A stretch of 64,000 nt of DNA from Neelides folsomi (taxonomy: Eukaryota; Arthropoda; Collembola; Neelipleona; Neelidae): positions 100,382-164,381 of the forward strand of contig JAQGBZ010000121.1 in assembly GCA_034687125.1 (NCBI GenBank), given 5' to 3'. Made by a program: the position numbers and the translations under genes. The notes beneath the pieces are model-generated. The model was not told where the DNA came from and made no database searches. It saw only the letters and a program-made list of their open reading frames with translations. Positions 17,001-28,804 of this stretch are shown piece by piece. The stretch's first letter is position 1. Each line of letters begins with the position of its first letter.

Positions 17001-20000
17001 TTTTGAATATTTAAGTTTTTTCATTAAATATTTTATTTTCATATATTAATGGCTGTTGATAAAGTTTGTAAGATTGTTTAGCTCATTGTTTGGGATGATT
17101 TGTCTTGGAATTGCTATTCCAAACACACGTGGAATGTGATGAATGATTAATTGACATCTTGCCAATTGATTGATTGACATGAGAATCCTTTCCAATCTCA
17201 CAACTCCTTCCATCCATCTCTAATCCCATCTTGATTCACATCTATTATATCAATCCCGACTATTTGGATGTGATGACCATGAGGGGATATATGGCGATAT
17301 TAAAATATCATTGTAATTCAAATATACATTTTGATTTCGACAATCTGTTGTCATTTTCAACTTTCTCAAACTACCCAAAGGACATCTGCATATAGTTGGA
17401 GCATTATTAGAATATTATTTTCCCTTTGGTCTATCAATGTAATTATGTCCATTTAATAACTATACGAGTTTACGAATAATCATTAGTTAATTATAATTAT
17501 CGACTTCTTATATAACCTCTTGTAGTAATAAAAATTAAATATTCATATTTCTACCATACACTTGTCAATCGAATTTAAAGGAGGAGAAATGATCTGAAAT
17601 ATTGAAATAATTTTTACATGGACAAACATTTTGATTTTCAGGTGATGATTCTTAAATTGAACAAAGAGGCTCCAAAACGGAAAGATGTGTTTCGAGCTCC
17701 GGGTCATCAGGGGAACATGAAGAAGCTCATTTATTTCCTCCAGCATGGGCGGTTGGTGAATATTGAAAACTTTTCTGTGTATACCATTGCCTCCGTGCTC
17801 AAAAAGTTCCTTCGAAAGCTCCCTGAAGGGATCTTTGGCCGAGAGGGAGAACAACAACTATTCCAAATCATCAATATTGAAAGCGTGGAGGAGCAGAGGG
17901 ACCAAATTCACTCGTAAGTTAAACTAACATTCTCACATATCAATTAAATAATGAGAGAAACATTTGGTCAGCATATGTATATCATATATCAAATTTGGAA
18001 TTTGAGACATTTTTGTACCATATTGAACAATTGTATTAAAATATTTATTTTAAATATTTATACTGGTATATACATACCTAGGTATGTTACTATGGTATGT
18101 ATAATGTATATTGTGAAATATTGGATCGGATTTGAATTGAATTTTAAATTATATTTTTTTTGGTGTTTGATTTCTTCCAGGTTGATTTCATCACTGCCAG
18201 TTTACACTCAAAGGCTGATTGTTCTGATGTTTGGGACGTTCCGAGTGATCGCTTCCAATGCAGAGCGATTGGAGACAGGAATGACTTCAGAGGCTTTGGG
18301 AGTCTCCGTTGCTCCGAGCTTCTTCCAAACTTGCGTGTCAGATGGGAAACAGGCAAAAATGGAAGATGTGATGAGATTTAAGGTATTTCAAAATCACGCA
18401 TACATTGCTAATATTACCTATTTAACTTTTCCTTCATTCCATTTTTAATAAATTCTTAATTAATTCTTAATTCCACGATCTGATGGTTTTAATTCAATCA
18501 CATTTTAATATACACATACACCGTTTTTTTTAATAACAAATTCATTTTTTGCACACTTTTAGCACATTTATGAAAAAATAGTTTTAATTGGAACCTGAAA
18601 TCTAGTCTAGTTATTGATTATTAAATCGCTCGATGATTGTTAATTTTCATGCTTGGTTGATTTTTATCAATGGCTTTAATTCTCTATGTATAAAAATGAT
18701 AGTTTAATTTATTTTCTCTCTAACAACTTTTTCTTCCTTTCCTTATCTAACTCTCATTGGCTGTTGGGTAAAAAAGGCCGAGGTGGATGTAAGTACCCTT
18801 TTCTCTCTTTCTTTCTATCAACTTATTCAAATGGGCTTTTAAGGTGGAAAATGGCAATTGAGAAGGAAATGACAATTGGACAATTGAAAATGTAGTCTCA
18901 ACATTTAATTCTTATATTTTTTATGTATGAATTAGGAATTGTACGGCATTTGTCTCAATATCTTTTCCTGATGGAAGGAAATGTTGAGAAATATGAATTT
19001 AATGAATATTCTCAATTTTCCAGTTGATCAGGGCCATCCCATGCGAATGTCCTTTTTGGTAAATTGGCTTTGTAATTAATTATTCTCTCTTGAGAGTAAT
19101 TGAGGAGAATCATTGAGGAGGAAAGAGGAGGAATCTTAAAATCATTTTCATCCATCTTTCCTCTCTTTCAATTTGAACAAATCTTTTCGTTCAATTCTCT
19201 CTCAGATCATTCACCATCAGATTTGTTTGATCAAATTTGAGAATCATTTTACCTCCAATTAGTTATAATTGCCCCAGTCAAAATTTAAATACCAAAGTGG
19301 AGATAAAATTTAAGAAGTTGATAGAGGAATTAAAATTGACTTTGAATATTATTTTTTGACATTATTGTGTTTGTTTGCAGGTTGCAACGAAGATCATGAA
19401 ATTTCTCATTGACAACTTTGGGGTGAGCAATTTGTTCGGACGAGAGAATTATGAATATTATGCACGAATCACTGGGCGGATCTTGAAAGTAGAAGAAGAT
19501 TGGATCTTTAGCTTTCGCTATCCGCCGGACGCCCTCGTCTCACGTAAGTCGCCCATATATTAAATTGAAAAATCCTTTAGTGTCCATGGATATAAACCTT
19601 ATGAAAAATATGTTTATTTTGGGAATAATATTATTTACATTAGGTAAAATATGGGGAAATATAAAAGTATAATAAATATATGTGTATATGGACAACATGG
19701 GATATTCGTCGTATTATATAAAATGTCTCCAAGGAGCCGAAGGATCTTGATGATTTGAATACAATTTGAGTCCTTGGCATTTCCCTTTCCAACCCCAAGG
19801 ATGAAAATGATCTGAGGAGTCATTTGTTCCACCGGAAGTCTTTTCATGAGCTCTAATGGATTCTTTTCAATATCATTTATTTTACCATCCACTCACTCAG
19901 AGAACAATAAGGGAATTATTTGAACCCGCTCATCATTTTATGACCATGTGGACAATAAATATTATTTTAATAATAAATATTTGTCCAGGCTTTAACCAAC

Positions 20001-23000
20001 AAATATTTAGAACAAATATATGGGAATATTACATATATGTATTGATGTAAGTGTATGTATAGATCATTTATGCCCAAAAGTTAGAAATATTTAGGTAAGA
20101 GAGAATTGGACCAGTTTGATATCATTTTATTTTCCAAGGAAAAGGGTCAATTGAATTAGCCAAATTTTGCTTTCACTTTGTTGCTCATTCAATTTGTATG
20201 TCTGACAATTCATCCACGGCACGTCCAATTATTTCCCATCATTATTATTTTACTCGACAATTTCAAAATGTTGGGGTTTTTTGAAAGTTAACCAAGGTGG
20301 GACTTTTATGATTGATAGGCCAAATTTCACTTGAGGCAGAAAAAACGTGGTTGCAGTTTGAATCGGAGAGGTGGGGTCTCAAATTCAATTTGGAAGGTAG
20401 TAAAACAAATTGACAAAATTTCGCCTTTTTACTTCTTTTTCAAAAAAAGGTTCATTTTGATGCAAAAAGTATCAATGTGAGAATCATCTCCAATTCTTCT
20501 AAAAATCTAAAGAATTTTAGCTTTTAGTTTCATGTATAATACTTTGCCCATTTTCGATTCACTCTTTACAGTAAAATGAGTATTTTTTTACAAAATGTTA
20601 ATATACTTATAACAATACATATTAAAATACGATATGATATTGTTATTTTTTATAAAATCTTTATATTATTAGTATTTTTAAAATAATTGAAATTCCTATT
20701 TTCAACATTTCCCAATATTTGTCTTTTTGTGTAATTAATTGTTCAGTCTTCTCATTCCATTAATTTAATATTTGTGTCCAATAAGGATTACACGAATTTT
20801 GTTTCTGCCTTAAAACTCAATGTTTATTAATTTCTTATGTTTGGAGTCAATTTGATCGTCTTTTCTTTGCATAGCCACTTTTAAAATATTAACCTTGGTA
20901 TTCAAATTTTCATTATTTTTCTTCTTACTTTGAGACTTTTATTGATTGATCACTGATTATTTTTTTGATTTCTTTGACTTTTATTAAAATGGTTTTATTA
21001 AAAGGATCTGAAGAGAACATTCTGAGTATTGAAATGATTGATCAATTGAAATTGCGCATCAAATTGACCATTTTTTTCATGTTTTTTCTCTTTTGACTCA
21101 ATTGACCAAATGTCCTTCGGGAGCATGTCGGGGATGGCGTGTACTAAAAAAATCAAAGAGATTAACACTGTTAATTAACAGGAATGTTTAAATGTCTCGT
21201 GGTTATTTATATATAGTTAATTAGTTAATTGTACATTGAGTAGTTTTGGGCTTTTATTTGGGTAGTGATAATTTTAATTTGAGTTTTGACTGAATGTTTT
21301 TTTTCTTTCAGCAATGTCTCAACAAGAAGAGAGCCAATCGACCCCCGCGTTGATCCAAACTTCCGATCGGGTGGAGACGGAGGAACCAAGCTGCTCACTC
21401 ACCATCATTCCCGAAAACAATTTACTGGACAATTACACCCGACTTTCCATCTCTTTGGAAGACAATGGGCTGTTTAAGGTTTCTTCATTTAACACTACTT
21501 TTTCATAAATACCCCATTTACACAAAACACCCTTCATGTTCATTCGTGTCACACATTTTGGTCAATTATGGATTATTTTACATAAATATTTATATATATA
21601 TATATATATATATAACTATATTATTTAAATTATGTACCTTTTATATTTAACTTTTGTTATTCACATTTTCTAATTTTCTAATCATTTGTTTATTTTTTAA
21701 CCATTTGCCTTATATATTATTATTATTATATTGATGTTTACCTATTTATGACTTTAAGTATTAATTTACCTCATAATAGTCGAGATTGTCGTTACCATTT
21801 TCTGAGTACAATTTTGATGAATGATGATTTGATTTCCAGGAATATATTAACTTATGAATATGATTTAATTAATAAGCATGGAGTTTATAAATTATTAGTT
21901 TTTCAACTCTCAACTTTCTCTCGTTAATTTGAGGAATTATTCAATTGGCCCAAATGGCTCAACATGTTTCATCCAAACTCCTTCCATCCTTTCATTTCTA
22001 TTATTGATAAAAAAGCATTTAATGTTATATAATTCAACTATATTAGGAAATTCAACATGTTTAAAACAAATGTTCAAGTAAATACTATATTAGCAATGGA
22101 GTAACCAATATTGAGGAAATGTAATTTTAGTAAATCTTTAGAGTAAAAATCTCGATATTATTAATTGCAAGGATTTTAATTACAATGACTTGGATCAATT
22201 GGTGGAAAGATAATGAGTAAAGCAGTATGATTGTATGATAGCATTATAAATCTTCCATTACTTTCGCTTATTCACTTTCCCCATTATTTTCATTTTCCTT
22301 TTTATATTCGTTAATTTGTCATTAGGAAAAGTTTTACATATTTGTTAACATTCATCCCACATGCTTTTACACCAGAGTTGAGAAAGCGTAGAATTAATAG
22401 CAATAATTTTAATTTAGATCAGCTTTGTATTCCATAATTGGTTTATTGGTGGTAATGACTATGTAGAGGCAAATGCTGAGTATCGAATCATTTCCACAAT
22501 ACTTTCAATAATTTCCCAAGGTCCTAAATCTCCCTAAGGTCATTATTAGTCAATTGTTTTACTTATGCACAGGAGTCATTCGAGGAGTCGGCTCGAAGCT
22601 CTGCTAGTACCAATTGTTCGAGTACGAGCTTGAGAATGACTCTGGACGAACTCAGAGCTGTCAATCATTCCGCAGAACTTACTAAGAGCCTTTCTTTCTT
22701 GCCCCAGGTATTGATATATACAAAATATCAAAATTCATTCCGTCACAACTCTCAGGTTCAATTTGCAAAAAATGCGTCAATTTAATAATATCGGAAGTTG
22801 TGAATTGGACCAATTGTTGTGACGAGAGTGGTAAGATGTTTGCATAGTGTCGTGTATAGTCCGGGGCTTTTTTCGTCTCCTTGTTGAGGAATGAAAAGAA
22901 GTCGTTGAATGCATTTGTTTGCACTTGAAGCTCCCCCCTTTCTCAAATAAATACCTACACATATTATAAGTATCTCGGTGATTGAAGAGGCATTTGAGGT

Positions 23001-24558
23001 AATGGACAAACTTGCGTCATTTTTTTAATTCCACCTTCAATCACACCCCTTGGAGTTGAAAAGAGATTGAACGGATTTCCCTATAAAAATTCCCAAAGAG
23101 TCCCTGGGGACTTAAAATCGGGAAATGTGGAAGAATTGACGGAGTTGAGAAGCTTGAAATCAACGCCAGTTAAACTAATAGGTTTGTTCCCCCTTCTTAT
23201 TACCCATTTACACATATTTGCTTGAGAGTCGAACAATTTGGGAAAAATAAGTTTTTTAAATTGAATTATGTAAATTATCTAACTCAACTTTCAACTTTCC
23301 CATGAGTTTGGGAGGAAATTCTGGGAAATGGTCTTTATGTGAAATCAGCGAGCTGAGGGGATTTGACATCACTTCACTGCATGCGAAATAATAATTTAAT
23401 GATCATCATCCCCTGGATGTTTTTTTCCTATCTAATAAATGCCCCTAGTCTCTCCAACTTGTTCGTCCGGAAATTTAATCGCCCTTGATGTAACTATTTT
23501 TAAATCCCGGAATGATCCCAATCCTAAACGATTTCCGACCTTTCCTCCCTGCATGAAACTTTGGATTTTTCTCGCTAACAATTACCTTTAATGCCCGTGC
23601 TTGCAATCATATTTAATACCTTTGCTTGCAATTATTTTTAATTCCCCTTTATCCCCCCTGTTGATTCCATCACGGGGAAAGGAGTTTTTAAAAATCTCGA
23701 GAGGAATCTCACGGCACACAAATTGCATTAGAGGAGATTTATATATATACAACTTTCCACCTCTTTTCACCTGTTGGCTCCAATGAGCCCAACAGGTGGA
23801 AAGTTGTTTGAAGTTGTGGGACTTTTGAAGTTTGATCGTGGAATGTTTTGTAGATTAATTAGCTTTCACTGTGTGTCATTCCATTTGGGATCTGATAATT
23901 AGTTGCATGGTTGTCCAATGTTCCCATTCTGTTTTTGAAGGGAGTCTTGAGGGTTTTGAGTGTTAAGATAACTTGGTTGGATTGACAGGTTCATGAGAGA
24001 CAGGCAGCTCGGATGAAGACGAGATCTGAATGGTTCCTCTCACCCTCTCCAGGGCCCAAAGTCCCTCACGTGGACGGATCTCCGGCCCAGTACTTCATAC
24101 TCAGAGAGGAGGCCATCGGAAACACCCGAGGTCTTTTAATTAAAACATTTAATTTAATGAATGTCCTTGTTCAACCCCATGGTTCAATTCCAGGAGTTGG
24201 GAGCGCGTTCAGTTCGAGTGCTGAATCGTTAAAGCAACTTCTCCGACGATCTTCGAGCAAAGAGAAAGAACGCCGTCTGGTCCGGAGAAGCTCAAGCAAG
24301 AATAACAAAGAAAACGGGGCGAATGTGAAGAAAGGGGGCGGGTCGCCGACGGGGGGAGGGCGGGAGATGGGCGAGGGGGCCGTGGGGGAAGCCAAGGAGT
24401 CCGAAGGGCCCGCCGAGGAACCGGCGGAAAAGGGCGGGACGCCGGTGCGTTCCTCTGGCGGTTCTTTGGTCCCAGAGGGCTTGGTCTCCGAAGGCGACTG
24501 CACCGAGACAGATGTTCAAACGTTCCACGTGACCCTGACCTACAAGCCTAGGATTTAA
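11054..24558 (+). CDS. RhoGAP-domain protein (ARHGAP20/TAGAP-like GAP core)
   Basis: Proposed exons: 11054-11087, 14040-14141, 14553-14811, 15575-15635, 17642-17913, 18181-18382, 19381-19543, 21312-21478, 22573-22707, 23989-24130, 24194-24558. All phases close, giving 633 residues. An in-frame stop (TAA) lies just upstream of the start ATG. The RhoGAP domain spans about residues 133-260 and stimulates GTP hydrolysis on Rho-family GTPases. The Arg finger is R170 in DVFRAPG, and K206 and R210 sit in VLKKFLRKLPE. The usual Asn of GPN is Ser (VSVAPSFF), as recalled for ARHGAP20 (VAPS). The N-terminal 130 residues match nothing I recognise; the C-terminal part is Ser/Gly/Glu-rich and likely disordered. 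The core exons from 15575 to 19543 are secure, the first two exons less so. Introns are large for this window (up to about 3 kb). Confidence 0.82.
11769..11890 (+). other. Possible alternative 5' exon of the RhoGAP gene
   Basis: Flanked by CTTCCAG and GTATTT and GC-richer than its surroundings. All frames contain stops when joined to the 11054-11087 exon, so it would be untranslated leader or belong to another transcript. An internal ATG opens a 30-residue frame that stops inside the exon. Confidence 0.3.
12237..12365 (+). other. Possible alternative first coding exon of the RhoGAP gene
   Basis: Flanked by TTCCAG and GTGAGT. An ATG at 12259 opens a frame starting MSTWAQRMHRR that runs 35 codons plus two bases to the donor. 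It joins in frame to 14040-14141 in a different frame from the main model, and reaches the RhoGAP frame only if a weaker acceptor before 14539 is used. Confidence 0.35.
12366..14039. other. RhoGAP intronic DNA
   Basis: AT-rich intron. A GC-richer patch at about 13475-13560 is open in one frame without an ATG and could be an unrecognised exon or regulatory element. Otherwise nothing seen. Confidence 0.5.
15636..17641 (+). other. Large RhoGAP intron
   Basis: Two-kilobase intron between GTAAGG and GATTTTCAG, inside the RhoGAP domain coding region. It is AT-rich. A minus-strand open frame at 15692-15952 shows no support as a gene. Confidence 0.8.
19544..21311 (+). other. Large RhoGAP intron
   Basis: Intron between CAC|GTAAGT and TTTCTTTCAG. 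AT-rich, with T-runs; nothing recognisable inside. Confidence 0.8.
21479..22572 (+). other. RhoGAP intron with AT microsatellite
   Basis: Intron between AAG|GTTTCT and GCACAG. Contains a TA dinucleotide run at about 21590-21614. Confidence 0.75.
21590..21614. repeat. TA dinucleotide microsatellite
   Basis: Uninterrupted TA run of about 25 bases within a RhoGAP intron. Confidence 0.85.
22708..23988 (+). other. RhoGAP intron with long inverted repeat
   Basis: Intron between CAG|GTATTG and TTGACAG. Contains the hairpin-forming element at 23750-23806. No gene seen. Confidence 0.75.
23750..23806. repeat. Imperfect inverted repeat (hairpin) in a RhoGAP intron
   Basis: The right arm at 23786-23806 is complementary to two left-side blocks: 23750-23762 (13 bases, perfect) and 23768-23779 (12 bases, one bulge). 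The element ACCT is duplicated on the left side, which offers two alternative pairings. Confidence 0.75.
24131..24193 (+). other. 63-base in-frame mini-intron (or retained exon part) in RhoGAP
   Basis: GT...CCAG segment of 63 bases, very AT-rich between GC-rich coding flanks. Its length is divisible by three and it has no stop, so both splicing and retention keep the frame (633 or 654 residues). Confidence 0.6.
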
Positions 24559-27500
24559 GGTCAGGTCGACCGAGGTCGATCGGCAGTACAATTTTTTCTC
24601 ATTTTGTATTTTTTGGAAGCCTCTCGGCGTTCGACTCAAATTTCCAAATGATTGGAAATCATTCGAGGGGATTTCTTTTTGTCACCACTAGCCATTCGAC
24701 TTCTTTTGATTCCTTTCAATCACAAAGATATTTAATTATTCTTCTACTCATCCTTTTCATAAGCCGAGGCTATCGCTTTTAAGACTATTTTACACATTTA
24801 TTAATTATGAATTGATTTAAGGGCTACTAAAACTTTTGTCCAACGCTTAAAAACACCGTTTTAGAAGTTCAATCAAAACTCTTTTTTCCAATCTTTCCCT
24901 TCTTTTAATTCTCCAAATGATCTTGATTCATTTTTATTACTTTTTATTATTTAACTATATTTTAATTAATTATAAAACGAGGAAATCTCAACGATTTTAC
25001 GTTTTGAAGACCATCGATGGTTCACTCACAAACATTTTCAATGTACAAGGAAACGAGATATTGGCAATTTATTTAACTCATTTAACTATAATTAATTATG
25101 TAAGTATCTTTGGTTGGTTCACGATTTAATACGCAAGCTAAAAGTAAGGCAAGGAACTGGCGGGAATAATAACATGGTGGTTACGTTACCAATTTCAAGA
25201 ACGGAATGAGGAATGCCAATTATTATAAAAATTAAATATATGTGTAATTAAATATATACTCAATCAACATACTGAATTATGTATGTATGAAGGCAACACG
25301 CAAAACTGATTCATTCACAAAATTGTACAAGAATTTATATAAAGGGCTTTATCAACTCATTACCTTTTAAAAATGTCTCACTTGTACAATGATTCGTTCA
25401 ACGGAATTTATTCAATTGATTCACATGGAATGAATGTATATAGTTTCTGTTTAGTTCAAATATTTAAAATTTTTAATTAATTAAATTATAATTAATTATC
25501 AGGTAATTATTATAGAGAGAGATAAATGTTAGGAACTTGTTCAATTCAACCAAATGGATGCTTTTGCATTTAAATGTCCCCAATTAAAATCGGGCTGTGC
25601 CGAACAATCAAATGTCCTGAAATGTTCAATCTTGTGCCAGTTAATTGCCGGCATGAGTTACTAAATGATGTCAAAATGGCTCTCGCGGTGTTTATGGGTC
25701 TTTTTCTATTCCTTCCTATCTACTTCTTCTTTACAGGAAGTTCCCGTCGTTCCAAATCCCAAGCTTTCAACTCCATCAAACCCACTTGGACAAAAATGTT
25801 ATGATCAAACATTTGAAATCGAACAAACAATGGCCCAAGATCTCATCCAACAAAGGTCAACACAAACCATTTTCTCTTCCAATCACAATTGTCAAAGTGT
25901 TGGAGACAAATGAAAGGAAATACACGTACATGTCTATACCTATTTAATAAATTTAAACAATTAGCTAAATTTGGCATGAGGACGATTTAGGAATTTTAAA
26001 AGCGTTAATATTACTTAAGTACATAAATCTATCATTGGGATACTAATTACATGGTCACCATGTAACTTTTAAAACTTAAGGAACCTCTGTGTAAATGTAA
26101 AGGGGAACTTGGGGAATTGAACACAAAAAATGTCATTTGGATTTAAGTACCTCTAATATTAATTAGGTAATTAGGTAATTGCTTATTGAACGATGTTTGG
26201 ATTAAGTCATAAATTTGTAGCTTAACAATTCAACATGGTGGACCCTGTAATTAAAATTATTGCTAAAAATTAAGAAAAATATGTTGGAGAAAGATCTTTT
26301 GCGTAGAAATAATTCACGAGCTAAAACATCCCTTGGTCAACATGGGTAGATAATATGAATTTCTAATATTACTCTTATATTTAAATGGAATAATTAGTAG
26401 AGGAATGAATGTGATTGATAATCATAGCATAGTCCATTGAAAAGAGATCTGACACATTTTATATCTAATTGTATGAAATAGTTATTAGTTGCGTAGTTGT
26501 TGAATTCTCATCGATCGCTAATTCGTTATTTGTATTTAATTAATTTGTCCAATTGCATAACATTTTCATGGTCAGGAAATTCCAATTGGAATGCTTGCAC
26601 TTTGGACATACTCGTAAAAATCTAATCATAAAGTTAATCTTAAACAATATACTTAAAATATATAATACTTATATTAAAATACTTATAATTATAAACATAT
26701 AAATATGTAAGTTAAATATACAAATGCTCTGTAAAGTTCAAGGGTAAGATGTCACTTGTTGTTGTAGCTTTTTTATTAGTTCGATCTACCTGTTAATTAC
26801 AAATGCTTTTTTGCCATTACTTGAACTGAATAGCCAAAAGCTATGTTTGACGCGTCTTAGTATATTGTAAAAACTGTTTATATCAATGATGGTACTAATA
26901 TTATATTAAGTATGATCTTAATGCCCTCGTATATTACCTGCATAGTTTAGGGTTAGAATTTGATGTATATTGGAAATGTTCATGTTTAAAACTACATATA
27001 GGTGTATGTATAAGGGAAAATTGCTACCTATATAAAAATGTTTGTTATACCATGTACTTAAGTACATCTAAAATTACTTCATTGGTATATGCGTAAATAC
27101 GTTAAATTTAGAAAATGAATCATATTGCGTCATCGAAATTTTAAACCTAAGGATAATTATAATAGAAAAATGTCAAGATGTGAAATTAAGGTGTAAACAA
27201 TTAGTTAAATTTAACCAATTGCACGTTGTTGTTCAAGTTTAATTTAATTCCAAATCTCCGCGCGCATATCGTTTAAATCATGCTATTCTCTACTAATGCA
27301 CATAAATTTATATATAGGAGCACTGGTTCAATGTTAATTAGTGGAGTTGATGTTCATTATTTTAATTATTTTATTATTTTAGATTCCTATCGTAGATTTA
27401 GTTGACTTGAATGTAGTTGATCATTTCCATGTGTATATTTTAAATGCAAATGGTCTCGAAATATGAATCGTACTTGTGGGAATTTGAAGTTAAAGTTCAC

Positions 27501-28804
27501 ATGGATGGTTTTTTAAACGTAGATCTCCGCTTGATCAAATATTTCGAAGCCATTTTTAATACAAACGAAGGAGGGCTAATGTAGATATTATTTGGTAATT
27601 ATTTTAATAGTCCTTAGAATGCTGATGATGTCATCTCAATTTCTGTATACAATTTTTAAATAAAGATGGATTTTAATCAAACATGTTTTCGATCAGATTT
27701 CTTCATTTATTTCAAAATTATTAAAATTATTATTATTAATTAAAAAATTGTTTATTTTTGATCTATACCTAACTATTTTCAATTCATGATTCTCATTATG
27801 TATTTATAAACAATAAGTTCATATTAAATTAGCAAATATACATAATATAAATATAAAATGAATTGGTTAACTTAAAAGTTAAAAAGTAAGATTAAAATAT
27901 AAATGATTTTAATATTTTGGCGATTTTCCAGTTTTGCCCCGAAGAAATTGATTAATTTGTAGAACTCTCTGGGTATCCAAACCATAACATATTCCTTGAT
28001 TGTCAGATCGGTATTGGGTGGTTGAAGGTTCGGTCGTCGTTTTGGACACTCCACGCTGCTGTGTCCGCATCCAACAACCCGTTGACCTCTCACCTTGACC
28101 TCCCGCTCCGCATCCACTCCACAGTCACCACTGACCCCCAGAGGTCAACTCCACCAAAAGTTTGGCCACAATTGCCTGAATACTCGTACTACTGCTTCAT
28201 TTCCTCTCGTGGGGTTTGGACTACCGCTGGTGGTTTCGAGGTATTTTCCATATCCCACCCTATTGACCCAAGAAGGGTCCTAAGAGGTCAAAGGCCCTCG
28301 GCGGGTTCCCGCACATTTTCCCCGCAGTGAAACTCGAGGGAATTTGAATATAAATCGATGGAGGAGGGACGCCGACTTCTCTACAGCGGCCACTCCGCAA
28401 ACTGTTTTTCACTCTCATTTTTATTTCTTCAAATTCCCAAATTCACCATTTTTTCAATTCTTTGACCAAACCCAGAGTTGAACAAGGCTGGGGTCAAAGG
28501 TAGCGATGGTAGTCGAATCGTTACTGCAATTTGGTCATCATTTTTAAAAATCCCTCTTTTGGGAGATTTGACCTGTTTAAAATTTGTTTATTTATTCTAT
28601 TTTCGCATTGGTTTAATTAAGGATCAATCACTCCAACATTAATTGGTTCATTTATCTAGATACAAAATAAGATTAGAAGTTAAAAAATAGTTTAATTTAG
28701 TTTGGGGAAGATTCTTAAACGTGAATTTGTAACATGTGATTCATTGTCTGTTTAGTTTGTCCTTCTTTCCCCTTCCTCAATGATGGTTGACCTCATGTGG
28801 AGTA
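24559..28804. other. RhoGAP 3' region, AT-rich spacer and hnRNP K leader
   Basis: Apart from the candidate exon at 25737-25913, 24559 to about 28000 is AT-rich with scattered stops on both strands and no gene I can support. About 28020-28340 is GC-richer and probably belongs to the hnRNP K promoter or first non-coding exon. Confidence 0.5.
25737..25913 (+). CDS. Candidate alternative 3'-terminal exon of the RhoGAP gene
   Basis: A CTTTACAG acceptor is followed by 58 open codons in phase 0 and a TGA, then AATAAA at 25946-25951, only 33 bases later. The frame is Gln/Ser/Pro-rich (EVPVVPNPK... to CQSVGDK) with coding-like composition against an AT-rich background. It can join directly in frame to the RhoGAP exon that ends at 22707, skipping the 23989-24558 exons. 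It could also be the last exon of an unseen gene. No domain recognised. Confidence 0.5.
   Translation, partial: EVPVVPNPKLSTPSNPLGQKCYDQTFEIEQTMAQDLIQQRSTQTIFSSNHNCQSVGDK

Noticed and set aside
24171-24639. Minus-strand frames opposite the last RhoGAP exon
   Set aside because: Low-complexity Pro/Ser shadows of the Gly/Glu/Ser-rich RhoGAP tail.
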